A DNA stretch of 64,000 nt. It comes from Curtobacterium sp. MCBD17_035 (GTDB lineage: Bacteria; Actinomycetota; Actinomycetes; Actinomycetales; Microbacteriaceae). Position numbers and translations under genes: made by a program. This document shows, in pieces, positions 40,340-47,551 of the stretch. The stretch is taken from NCBI RefSeq assembly GCF_003234815.2, contig NZ_CP126279.1, positions 620,001 through 684,000 of the forward strand, written 5' to 3'. Under the pieces are notes generated by a model that was given only the letters and a program-made list of their open reading frames with translations, made no database searches and was not told the DNA's origin. How positions within the stretch are numbered: position 1 is the first letter of the stretch; the number at the start of each line of letters is the position of its first letter.

Positions 40340-41226
40340 CCGACGACCTCCGCGAGCAGGCCGTCCCCGACCCCGGGGCGAGCTCGGGTGCGACGTCGAC
40401 GGCGCCGCGGCCGGACCACTGGCTCGTGGCGCTCGACATCGACGGGACGGTCATGCGCGAGGACGGCGTCATCACCGACGCGACGAGCGCGGCCGTCCAT
40501 GCTGCGGTGGAGGCCGGACACGAGGTGATGCTCTCGACCGGTCGCAGCGCCTCCATGACGTTGCCCGTGGTGGCGGCCCTCGGGATCCGCCCACGGTTCC
40601 TGGTGTGCGCGAACGGCGCGATCACGCTCGAGCGGAGCGACGCCCCCGAGGACGCCGAGCGCGGGGGCTACCGCCGCGCGTTCGTGGAGTCCTTCGACCC
40701 GACCGAGGTCCTCCGCACCATCCGCGGGTCCCTGCACGGCGCCGCGTTCGGCGTCGAGGACGAGACGGGCCACTACCGCGTGCACGGGATCTTCCCCGAG
40801 GGCAGCCTGAGTTCCGACGTCGAGCACGTCGCGTTCGACGACCTCTTCGGCGTCGAGGCCACCCGGGTCGTCGTCATCTCGCCGAACCACGACCTCGACG
40901 ACTTCCTGCGGGCGGTGGACCGGATGGGCCTCCACAAGGTGTCCTACAACGTGGGGTGGACCGCCTGGCTCGACATCGCGCCCGAGGGCGTGACCAAGGC
41001 CAGCGCGATGGAGCGGGTCCGGTCCGTGCTCGACGTCCCACGGTCGCGCGTGTTCGCGGCGGGCGACGGCCGGAACGACATCGACATGCTGCACTGGGCC
41101 GCCGAGTCCGGCCGCGGCGTCGTGATGGGCCAGGCGCCCGAGGACGTCGTCGCTGCCGGCGGTGAGGTCACCGGGAGCGTCGCGGAGGACGGCCTGGCCG
41201 CCGCACTCGCGACGCTCCCGCGCTGA
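40336..41226 (+). CDS. HAD-superfamily hydrolase, Cof type
   Basis: A 296-aa phosphatase. Motif I is ALDIDGTVM (nucleophile Asp and acid Asp about residues 36 and 38), motif II STGR, motif III around [11 protein letters not shown] and motif [14 protein letters not shown]. The cap domain lies between motifs II and III, as in Cof-type sugar phosphatases. Overlap with serS shows co-translation. A 35-aa leader precedes motif I. Substrate unknown. Confidence 0.85.
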   Translation: MTDDLREQAVPDPGASSGATSTAPRPDHWLVALDIDGTVMREDGVITDATSAAVHAAVEAGHEVMLSTGRSASMTLPVVAALGIRPRFLVCANGAITLERSDAPEDAERGGYRRAFVESFDPTEVLRTIRGSLHGAAFGVEDETGHYRVHGIFPEGSLSSDVEHVAFDDLFGVEATRVVVISPNHDLDDFLRAVDRMGLHKVSYNVGWTAWLDIAPEGVTKASAMERVRSVLDVPRSRVFAAGDGRNDIDMLHWAAESGRGVVMGQAPEDVVAAGGEVTGSVAEDGLAAALATLPR

Positions 41227-41233
41227 CCCGGCC

Positions 41234-41275
41234 CGGTTCCCGGTTCCCGGTTCCCGGTTTCCGGTTCCCGGTTCC
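41234..41275. repeat. heptamer tandem repeat CGGTTCC
   Basis: Six nearly perfect copies of the heptamer, one with an extra T substitution (CGGTTTC), right after the HAD stop and before REP-like copy 2. Short tandem arrays like this are prone to slippage. Confidence 0.7.
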
Positions 41276-41280
41276 GCAAG

Positions 41281-41330
41281 ATCGCAGTCGTTGCCGTTTC
41301 GACGGTGGTGTGAGCAGCAACGACTGCGAT
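41281..41330. repeat. REP-like inverted repeat, copy 2
   Basis: Perfect 14-bp arms (ATCGCAGTCGTTGC, 41281-41294, and its complement 41317-41330). It shares GATCGCAG and TGCCG with copies 1 and 3, but the variable middle differs. It lies between the converging HAD and lipoprotein genes. Confidence 0.75.
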
Positions 41331-41350
41331 CCCGGTGGGATGACGTGGCG

Positions 41351-42025
41351 TCAGCCGCAGAACTCGTAGGGCGGCACCCGGTCCGTGCTCACCCAGATCG
41401 ACCGCACCTGCTGCGGCGTCGACCGCACGTCGAACACGATCCAGGCACCGTGGTCCTGGTAGCCGCGGTAGTCCTCCTGGTCGTCCTCGCGGATCTGCAC
41501 GAGGTCGGGGTGGTGCGCCTCGAGGGTCGCCAGCGGTGTGCCGAGCGTGTCGCCCTGCGCCGTCTTCGGCGAGGAGGCCCCGGCGCCCTGCAGGAGGATC
41601 CCGTGCACGACGTCGCGCGCGTCCGGCAGTGCCTGGGTCCACACGGAGGAACCGGTCCGCCGCCACATCGCGATGTTCGGGTTCGGGCAGTCGTCCGAGC
41701 GCGTGTACGCGGTCATGGACGCGCCCTCGGCCGTCACCGAACCGCCGATGGTGAGCGGCCCGACGCCGGCACCCGTGATCGTCCACGTCGTCGGGTCGGC
41801 GAGGTCGAGCGTCGGGGAGGCGGATGGTGTGGCGGCCGGCGGCGTGGTGGGCGTCGCGGTCGTGCTGGGCGTGGGCGTCGTCGCGGTGGCCGACGCACTC
41901 GGGCGTCCGGTGTGGCCGACCGTGGTGGCGGTGTCGGCCGCGGTCGAGGTGCTGCAGCCGGCGAGGGTGACGACGAGAGCGGTCGCGGCGATCAGGACGA
42001 TCGCGGACCGCGGTGTGGTGGACAT
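41351..42025 (-). CDS. putative lipoprotein, hypothetical
   Basis: A 224-aa exported protein. The ATG at 42025 leads directly into a hydrophobic signal (ALVVTLAGC, lipobox ending in the lipidated Cys about residue 24). A Thr/Pro/Ala-rich linker (about 30-70) follows, then a globular domain with strands such as TWTITGAGVGPLTIGGS and a terminal YEFCG. The paired Cys (DDCP and FCG) may form a disulfide. No family is recognised. An 18-bp direct repeat occurs upstream of its promoter region. Confidence 0.7.
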   Translation of the reverse strand: MSTTPRSAIVLIAATALVVTLAGCSTSTAADTATTVGHTGRPSASATATTPTPSTTATPTTPPAATPSASPTLDLADPTTWTITGAGVGPLTIGGSVTAEGASMTAYTRSDDCPNPNIAMWRRTGSSVWTQALPDARDVVHGILLQGAGASSPKTAQGDTLGTPLATLEAHHPDLVQIREDDQEDYRGYQDHGAWIVFDVRSTPQQVRSIWVSTDRVPPYEFCG

Positions 42026-42126
42026 CGAGGCGTTCCGTTCCGGGAGACGCCGGTGCCCCGTGGCATCCGCTCCACGTCCCCCGTCGCTCATCTTGGCGGA
42101 CTGGTCGACGGTGCGTGGCGGCTCCA

Positions 42127-42164
42127 CGATCACGGTTCCGTCACATCGATCACGGTTCCGTCAC
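42127..42164. repeat. 18-bp direct repeat upstream of the lipoprotein gene
   Basis: CGATCACGGTTCCGTCAC occurs twice, at 42127-42144 and 42147-42164, with a 2-bp spacer (period 20). It lies about 100 bp upstream of the lipoprotein start. Two helical turns of spacing would suit tandem binding of a regulator. Confidence 0.65.
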
Positions 42165-42218
42165 GGGGTGCGGGAGGCGCCTCCCGGCCGTCCCGGCCGC
42201 CGCTCGTCCGCCGCATCG

Positions 42219-42276
42219 CGAGATCGCAGAAGGTGCCGCTTTGGGGGTGCTCAGAGCGGCAACAACTGCGATCTCG
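42219..42276. repeat. REP-like inverted repeat, copy 3
   Basis: Arms of 22 bp (42219-42240 and 42255-42276) that begin CGAGATCGCAG and end TGCCGCT, with three to four mismatched pairs in the middle. It is closely related to copy 1. Confidence 0.75.
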
Positions 42277-42385
42277 ACGGGAGGGTCGGCGATGGGGTTG
42301 GCGGGGCGGGCGCGGGCCGTGCCTCCCGGCCGGGAGGCTCGCTAGACTCTCACGCGCCGGTCGCCACCGTCAGGTGGTCCAGCCA

Positions 42386-42470
42386 GGAGGGTTGTCCGAG
42401 CGGCCGATGGAGCTTGTCTTGAAAACAAGTGGGCAGTGATGTCTCGTGGGTTCGAATCCCACACCCTCCG
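42386..42470 (+). tRNA. tRNA-Ser(UGA)
   Basis: An 85-nt class II tRNA. Acceptor arms GGAGGGT and ACCCTCC pair, with discriminator G at 42470. The anticodon stem CTTGT/ACAAG holds a 7-nt loop with anticodon TGA at 42420-42422. A long variable arm and the T arm TGGGTTCGAATCCCA follow. No CCA is encoded. The 3' part from the anticodon loop is the attachment site of the element to the right. Confidence 0.95.
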
Positions 42471-42472
42471 CC
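42418..42472 (+). repeat. attL: 55-bp direct repeat within the tRNA-Ser gene
   Basis: Starts at the anticodon loop (CTTGAAAAC) and runs 2 bp past the tRNA end. It is identical to 56552-56606. The element thus keeps the tRNA functional at its left end. Confidence 0.9.
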
Positions 42473-42508
42473 TGTAGTTACAAGGGATTGGGGCGTTAGC
42501 CCGACGTC

Positions 42509-43786
42509 CTACTGGTCCTCACGGACCGGCTGTGTGTGCAATGTGCGTGCTCCGCCTCCTCTCGCGCTCATCATGAGGGCGTCCATCGCCTCCGCTGCTC
42601 GCCGGTTCGTCTCGTCGAGCAGGTGGCCGTAGAGGTCAGAGGTGATGGCGAGCGTGGAGTGCCCGAGGCGCTTGGACACGGTGCCCAGATCGACGCCGGA
42701 GGCGAGCATCAGCGACGCGTGCATGTGCCGCAGACCGTGGAAGCGCATCCGCGGGAGGCCCGCGCGGGTTACGAGCACGTCAAATCGCTTCGTGACGTAG
42801 TCGGGCCGCAGCGGCTCCCCGAGCGCCGTGGTGAACACGTAGCCGGACGGGTTGTAGGTCGACCCCAGGAGCTCGGCCTCCTGGGCCTGACGGACCTGCC
42901 AGGCGATGAGGGATCCGACGACGTTCGCGCCGAGAAGCACACGCCGATCCTGACCCGCGTCCGTCTTGACGGCGCCGACTTCCACCCGGGACCCGACCTG
43001 CACCCGCTGCTGGCGGACGGTCACCTGGGCTCGAGGGAGGTCGACGTCGGACCAGCGGAGGCCGACGATCTCGCCGCGGCGCATGCCGGTGTAGAGCGCG
43101 AACTCGAACAGGACACCGAGCCGCTCGTCGGTGAGGCCGTCGAGGAACTGCTGTGCCTGCTGCGGTTCCCACATCGTCATCGGCTTCCGCGCAGGCGTCG
43201 GCACGGTGACGTTCGCTGCCGGGTTGCTCGCGATCAGGTCGAGGCGCTCCGCGTCCGCGAGCGCAGCCCGCAGGGTGGAGTAGATCCGGCGCACGGTGAC
43301 GCCGCCTCGTCCGTCGTCGCGGAGCTTCCGCACGAGAGCGTCGATGTGGTGCCGGCGGAGGTCCGTGAGCTTCAGCGCGCCGACCTGCGGCACGATGTCG
43401 TTCGTCACGTACGCCGAGTAGGTGTACGCGGTCGAGGCCCGCAGGCCGTCATCCACGCGGCGGCGCAACCACTGCTCGAGGTACTCGCGCACCGTCAGCT
43501 TCCGGTCGACTCGGTAGCGGCCGGTGCTGAGCTCCGTGAGCTTCGCAGCTCGAGCCTGCTGCGCTTCACGCTTCGTCGTGAACGTGGACTCACGCAGCTG
43601 CAGCCGCTTGCCGGTGCCCGGGTCCTTCCCCGCGCTGATGTAGAAGCCCCACGACCCGTGTCCGGTCTCCGTGAGCAGCCGTGGGCACGCAGCGGCTCGC
43701 TGTGCGTCCGTCGCACGGTCGGGGAGCGACCCGTAGGACTTGCCGTCCGGTCGCCGGCAGCCACAGCGCCGGTAGATGTCAGCCAC
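42509..43786 (-). CDS. tyrosine integrase 1
   Basis: A 425-aa phage-type site-specific recombinase. N-terminal arm-binding region with RLQLRESTFTTKREAQQ, then a core-binding SAM-like domain, then the catalytic domain: Arg in YTGMRRGEIVGLRW, HGLRH box II, and the nucleophile Tyr in ITSDLYGHLL. All catalytic residues are present. It ends 37 bp from attL, the standard place for the integrase, and is probably responsible for tRNA-Ser integration. Its start overlaps the stop of the next upstream leftward gene by 8 bp. Confidence 0.95.
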   Translation of the reverse strand: MADIYRRCGCRRPDGKSYGSLPDRATDAQRAAACPRLLTETGHGSWGFYISAGKDPGTGKRLQLRESTFTTKREAQQARAAKLTELSTGRYRVDRKLTVREYLEQWLRRRVDDGLRASTAYTYSAYVTNDIVPQVGALKLTDLRRHHIDALVRKLRDDGRGGVTVRRIYSTLRAALADAERLDLIASNPAANVTVPTPARKPMTMWEPQQAQQFLDGLTDERLGVLFEFALYTGMRRGEIVGLRWSDVDLPRAQVTVRQQRVQVGSRVEVGAVKTDAGQDRRVLLGANVVGSLIAWQVRQAQEAELLGSTYNPSGYVFTTALGEPLRPDYVTKRFDVLVTRAGLPRMRFHGLRHMHASLMLASGVDLGTVSKRLGHSTLAITSDLYGHLLDETNRRAAEAMDALMMSARGGGARTLHTQPVREDQ

Positions 43787-44057
43787 GAGGGTCCGGCCCG
43801 TACGGGTACCGAAGGTCCACGAGGGCGACGTAGATCATCGCGAGCCCGTCCGTTCCCGAGATGTCGAGACGAACGGACTGGACCGTCGCCTGGCGTCCAC
43901 CCGTGAGGTCAACGATGCTGCCGACGGGTGGGTAGATCGCGTCGGCCAGGTAGCCGACTTTGTCGCCGTCAATCATGAAGCAGGTGCAGTAGTCGCTCCT
44001 GCTGGAGTCGAAGTGAAAGGTGCGCCCTTCGCCCTCCGGCTGCTGGTATGTCGTCAT
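43779..44057 (-). CDS. hypothetical element protein
   Basis: A 92-aa protein of unknown function. It starts MTTYQQPEGEGRTFHFD after AAGGAAC, with a CTCF Cys pair near residue 24 and a beta-type pattern (GSIVDLTGGRQATVQSVRLD) suggestive of a small beta barrel. It overlaps integrase 1 by 8 bp and is in the same leftward unit, so it might help regulate integration. This is inference only. Confidence 0.65.
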   Translation of the reverse strand: MTTYQQPEGEGRTFHFDSSRSDYCTCFMIDGDKVGYLADAIYPPVGSIVDLTGGRQATVQSVRLDISGTDGLAMIYVALVDLRYPYGPDPRG

Positions 44058-44059
44058 CG

Positions 44060-44659
44060 TCAGTTCCTTTCGTTGGGTAGCTGCTCGCCGGCGCGCCCCG
44101 GGATGGACGCTCCGAGAAGTCCCCGCTCTCGAGCGCGCTGGATCCAGCGCCGCAGCGTCGGTTCGGATTGATGCCAGGCGAGCGCGAGGTTCTTGATCGG
44201 CGCGTTCGGCCAACGCTCGAGGGCGAGCTTGTAGGCACGGGCGACCGTCTCGAAGAGCGCGGGGTCGAGGGACTGACTTCGGACACGCTGTGGCGCCTCT
44301 GGGAAGTCGTCAATCGCGGCCGAGGCCTCGTCGCCCCACTGCTGCACCTTGGATACGGCGGCAAGCAACTCGGGCAGCTTGACGTGGCGCAGGATCCGGG
44401 AGGTGATCTCCCCGGAGGCGAGCTCGTGGCCGGGAGTCAGAGCGCCGATGATCAGGCCCTTGCAGGCGAGACGGCCGCTCGGCGTGCGGGCGAGGGTGAT
44501 GTACACGGGCGGGACGTTCCGATCTGTCGGAACGTCCGGTTCGAGGCGGATCCAGGTCCGATCCCGGATGAGGTCGGCGACCACGTCCACGTGCTCCGAG
44601 TGCGCGGGGAACAACCCGTCAGGGTGCCACTCGGCTGGGAGCTTCGTCGTGTCGTCCAC
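44060..44659 (-). CDS. hypothetical element protein with C-terminal helix-turn-helix
   Basis: A 199-aa protein. The last third (ALERWPNAPIKNLALAWHQS followed by EPTLRRWIQRARERGLL) reads as a helix-turn-helix, so DNA binding is likely. The start is uncertain: GTG at 44659 is used, and a TTG at 44695 lacks a suitable ribosome site. It is the first leftward gene, divergent from the XRE regulator, the usual place for a repressor or immunity gene. Confidence 0.6.
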   Translation of the reverse strand: MDDTTKLPAEWHPDGLFPAHSEHVDVVADLIRDRTWIRLEPDVPTDRNVPPVYITLARTPSGRLACKGLIIGALTPGHELASGEITSRILRHVKLPELLAAVSKVQQWGDEASAAIDDFPEAPQRVRSQSLDPALFETVARAYKLALERWPNAPIKNLALAWHQSEPTLRRWIQRARERGLLGASIPGRAGEQLPNERN

Positions 44660-44776
44660 GGCTTCTATGTAACCAGGCCTGTCACCAGTGCGCAACCCCT
44701 ATCAAAGTGATGTGCACGTTTGACGGCGTACCGACACGGCACCGACCCTGAGTAACAACGAAAGGGAGGTGCACCG

Positions 44777-45004
44777 ATGATCGACCTCATCGAAGAAGTG
44801 GCCGCGGCGCGGCAGCTGCCGACTCCGCGGCTCGCTCGAGAGATCCGCCTCGCAGCCGGAGTTTCCCAGGCCCGCCTGGCAACTCAGCTTGGCGTGCAAC
44901 GCGTCACCGTCGCGCGCTGGGAGAGCGGCGTGCGGCGTCCGCGGGGGCAGAACCTGCTCGCGTACGTCGGCTTGCTGCGGAACCTGCAGGAGGTGCGTCA
45001 GTGA
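44777..45004 (+). CDS. XRE-type helix-turn-helix regulator
   Basis: A 75-aa DNA-binding protein. The helix-turn-helix is REIRLAAGVSQARLATQLGV followed by QRVTVARWESGVRRP. GGGAGGT lies upstream of the ATG at 44777. It is the first gene of the rightward operon, overlapping the next by 4 bp (GTGA). A TTGACG box at 44720-44725 could be a -35 element of its promoter. It likely controls the lysogenic/induced switch. Confidence 0.8.
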   Translation: MIDLIEEVAAARQLPTPRLAREIRLAAGVSQARLATQLGVQRVTVARWESGVRRPRGQNLLAYVGLLRNLQEVRQ

Positions 45005-45243
45005 CCCTCGACGACATCCGCGATCACGCGACGATCGCGCTGTGGCCTGACGCCGGCGTTCTGCTCGGCCTCTCGAAGAACAGCACCTACGCCGGTGCAC
45101 GAAGCGGCGAGATCCCAACGATCCGGATCGGCAGTCGCTACCTCGTGCCTGTCCGACCCTTCCTCCGCCTCGTCGGAGCTGATGACGAACAAGACCCCCG
45201 AGCGGATGCAGCCGCTGCGGGGGTCGAGACCCAGGGCGCCTGA
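45001..45243 (+). CDS. excisionase/MerR-like small DNA-binding protein
   Basis: An 80-aa protein with the pattern of helix-turn-helix type 17 excisionases: PDAGVLLGLSKNSTYAGARS followed by GEIPTIRIGSRYLVPV. It could be the Xis partner of an integrase or an operon regulator. GTG start at 45001 overlaps the XRE stop; its own stop overlaps the next gene (TGATG). Confidence 0.7.
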   Translation: MTLDDIRDHATIALWPDAGVLLGLSKNSTYAGARSGEIPTIRIGSRYLVPVRPFLRLVGADDEQDPRADAAAAGVETQGA

Positions 45244-45590
45244 TGAGCGATCCCCAGATGGAGAAGAACAAACACAGCATGCCACGAACCTCTGACATCC
45301 GTGAGGTAAGCCTCCCGGACGGCGTCGACCAGTACCTCGAGCAGGTGGGTGATCAGCTGCTCGCCGGCCGCACGGAGCTGTGGCGCATCCCGCCTGGCGT
45401 CCTCAGCCTTTGGACCTACGCCCAGACCGTCGCCCGGCAGCCGTTGCTCGAACAGATCGCTCGGCTCAACGCCGAATGCGACCGCCTGTACGTCGAGGTC
45501 GCTCGCCGCACACCGCCGACAGCGCCCGAGCACGTGCCGTTCGCCGAGCTCCAGCGACGCCGCACCGAGATGTACGGGGGTGGCCGATGA
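45243..45590 (+). CDS. hypothetical element protein
   Basis: A 115-aa mostly helical protein of no recognised family (SLPDGVDQYLEQVGDQLLAG, helical QPLLEQIARLNAECDRLYVE). It sits between the Xis-like and RepA-like genes with overlapping stop/start on both sides, so it is part of the replication/regulation operon. Confidence 0.65.
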   Translation: MSDPQMEKNKHSMPRTSDIREVSLPDGVDQYLEQVGDQLLAGRTELWRIPPGVLSLWTYAQTVARQPLLEQIARLNAECDRLYVEVARRTPPTAPEHVPFAELQRRRTEMYGGGR

Positions 45591-46681
45591 CGGACACCGT
45601 TCCCCGGCAGCTCGTCCTCACTTCCATGGCGGACGTCGAGCCCGAACGGCAGCTGTTCCTCTGGACCGGACGCATCCCGATGGGAACCGCGACGATCTTC
45701 GCCGGCCGCGGCGGCGAGGGGAAGTCGACCTTCTCGCTCTGGCTCGCGTCCCACGTCACCCGCGGCACACTCGACGGCGAACACCAGGGAGCGCCCGGCC
45801 GTGTGCTCCTCGTCGGCCACGAGGACGACCTCGCCACCATCGTGGTGCCCCGGCTGCTGGCCGCCAACGCCGACATGAGCCTCGTGTCGTCGGTGAAGGT
45901 CCGCACCGTCGTCGAGGGGTTCGAGCTCGACGAGGTGCCGTCGCTCGTCGACGACCTCGCCCGCATCCGGGAAGCAGTCCAGCGGACCAACGCGCGCCTG
46001 ATCATCGTCGACCCCCTGACCTCCGTCATGGCCGGCGCGAACCTCGACAAGACCGCCGACGTCCGCAAGGCGCTGAACCCGTTCGTCGCCCTCGCCGGGG
46101 AGCTCGGAGTCGCAGTCGTCGCGATCATGCACCTGCGGAAGGGCAGCGGCGACACCCGCGACCTCATGTCCGGCTCCCACGCCTTCCGCGACGTCGCCCG
46201 TAGCGTCATCCTGTTCGCCACCGATGAGGACACCGGCCAACGCGTCGCCACCGTCGACAAGTCGAACTACAGCGAAGCGCGCGGCGACTCGTTCGCATTC
46301 GAACTCGAGAGCACCCGCGTCCCCGTCGCCATGAACGAGTGGGCCACCGTCGCCCGCGTCAACTACCTCGGCGACACCGACACCACCGTCGACGACATCG
46401 TCAACCGGCCTGACCCCACCGACGTCACCGACCTCGGCGAGAACATCGGCGCCGTCGTCGACTGCGTGAACGCCCACCCCGGCGGCATCCGCACCAAGGA
46501 AGTCGCCGACCAGCTCGCCATCAGCCGCAACGCCGCCAGCCGCGACCTCGGACGAGCCGTCAAGCGAGAGCTGATCCGCCGCGTCTCCTACGGCCTGTAC
46601 TACCCCCGCGCAACCGCATCACCGAGTGCACCACCTACAGAACCTGGTGCACCTGATGCCCTTGGTGCCCTTACGTCCTAA
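45587..46681 (+). CDS. RepA-like AAA/RecA-fold ATPase
   Basis: A 364-aa ATPase of the AAA_25/RSF1010-RepA helicase type. Walker A is GRGGEGKST (about residue 37-45), the helicase-type strand VLLVGHEDD follows, Walker B is LIIVDPLTSVM (about 142-151), and the sensor region is AIMHLRKGSGDTRDLMSGSH. A winged-helix-like part (GGIRTKEVADQLAISRNAAS) lies at the C-terminus. It is likely the element's own replication initiator or helicase. The start overlaps the previous stop (ATGA). Confidence 0.8.
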   Translation: MTDTVPRQLVLTSMADVEPERQLFLWTGRIPMGTATIFAGRGGEGKSTFSLWLASHVTRGTLDGEHQGAPGRVLLVGHEDDLATIVVPRLLAANADMSLVSSVKVRTVVEGFELDEVPSLVDDLARIREAVQRTNARLIIVDPLTSVMAGANLDKTADVRKALNPFVALAGELGVAVVAIMHLRKGSGDTRDLMSGSHAFRDVARSVILFATDEDTGQRVATVDKSNYSEARGDSFAFELESTRVPVAMNEWATVARVNYLGDTDTTVDDIVNRPDPTDVTDLGENIGAVVDCVNAHPGGIRTKEVADQLAISRNAASRDLGRAVKRELIRRVSYGLYYPRATASPSAPPTEPGAPDALGALTS

Positions 46682-46757
46682 ATCCATCAAGTGCACCAAC
46701 AGCACCATGCCACCACGCACGGAGAGCAGTGATGCACTTCCACCCACCGGAGCAACC

Positions 46758-47063
46758 ATGACCACCGAAACCACCCCCCTCGCCGACTGGATCGACTCCT
46801 ACGTCCACCGAGCCGACGGGGACACCCACGAAGCCCTCCGCCTCATGGCAGCAGACCTCGGAATCCACGACCAAGACGTGCGCTACGTGAACGACCAGGA
46901 CGACGAGACGAGGGGTGAGCAGCACGTCGCCGTCGTCACGCCGATCTCGCAGAACCCCGCGCCCGTGCGAGAGCACACATGCAGCACGCACAAGTACGAG
47001 AAGCCCCGGTCAGACGTCACGTCACTTGACAGTGAGTCAGGGGAGCACGAGGTGTGCTCGTGA
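46758..47063 (+). CDS. hypothetical element protein
   Basis: A 101-aa hydrophilic protein, MTTETTPLADWIDSYV at the start and Cys/His residues in REHTCSTHKYEKPRSD. No family is recognised. The ATG at 46758 was chosen over the frame start at 46626, which overlaps the RepA-like gene. It overlaps the terminase small subunit gene. Confidence 0.5.
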   Translation: MTTETTPLADWIDSYVHRADGDTHEALRLMAADLGIHDQDVRYVNDQDDETRGEQHVAVVTPISQNPAPVREHTCSTHKYEKPRSDVTSLDSESGEHEVCS

Positions 47064-47551
47064 CCAACGCGACGACGGACGCTGTCGCCTGGCAGCCGGA
47101 GTTCCCGGGCCAGCGTGCACCCTTCGAGCAGGGCAACACCCTCGCCATCAAGCACGGCGCCTACTCCGTCCGCACCACCGGACCCATCGCCGAGAAGCTG
47201 GTCGACGCCGTCCTGAACGACCCCGAGATGTCGTTCCTCGCGCACGGCAGCTACCTGCCCGCCCTGAACGCCTGGGCAGCCGCAGAGGCCAAGGTGATCG
47301 TCCTGTCCGAGTGGGTGGACGGGATGCCCATCGAGCAGGCAGCCGAGAGCAAGCAGGGCCAGGTGTCGCCGCTCGAGCTGCTGCGCCGGTGGGAGTCCAA
47401 CGCCACCACCCACCGATCACGGCTCGGGCTCGATCCGCTCGCACGGGCCCGTCTCGGCCGTGACGTCGCAGCGACCAGGGTCGACGTCGCCACGGTCCTG
47501 ACGCAGATGCGTGAGGCTGCAGACCAGGGGGGTACCCCCGATGAGCGGTGA
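47054..47551 (+). CDS. terminase small subunit-like protein
   Basis: A 165-aa protein. The segment QGNTLAIKHGAYSVRT matches the N-terminal GN.xxxxHGAYS pattern of many phage small terminase/packaging proteins, and the rest is helical. Its stop region overlaps the large subunit start. Small terminases recognise the packaging site. The start may be GTG 47054 or GTG 47060; the latter makes a GTGA overlap with the previous gene. Confidence 0.7.
   Translation: MLVTNATTDAVAWQPEFPGQRAPFEQGNTLAIKHGAYSVRTTGPIAEKLVDAVLNDPEMSFLAHGSYLPALNAWAAAEAKVIVLSEWVDGMPIEQAAESKQGQVSPLELLRRWESNATTHRSRLGLDPLARARLGRDVAATRVDVATVLTQMREAADQGGTPDER

Larger units (their letters stand above)
42026..42385. other. 360-bp gene-free spacer rich in repeats
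   Basis: No gene is supported here. It holds an 18-bp direct repeat, a 16-bp palindrome CGGGAGGCGCCTCCCG at 42171-42186, REP-like copy 3, and an 18-bp palindrome GCCTCCCGGCCGGGAGGC at 42321-42338, which may end transcription ahead of the tRNA gene. Confidence 0.7.

Noticed and set aside
42536..43906. 456-codon plus-strand frame opposite integrase 1
   Set aside because: Antisense shadow of a gene with intact catalytic residues.
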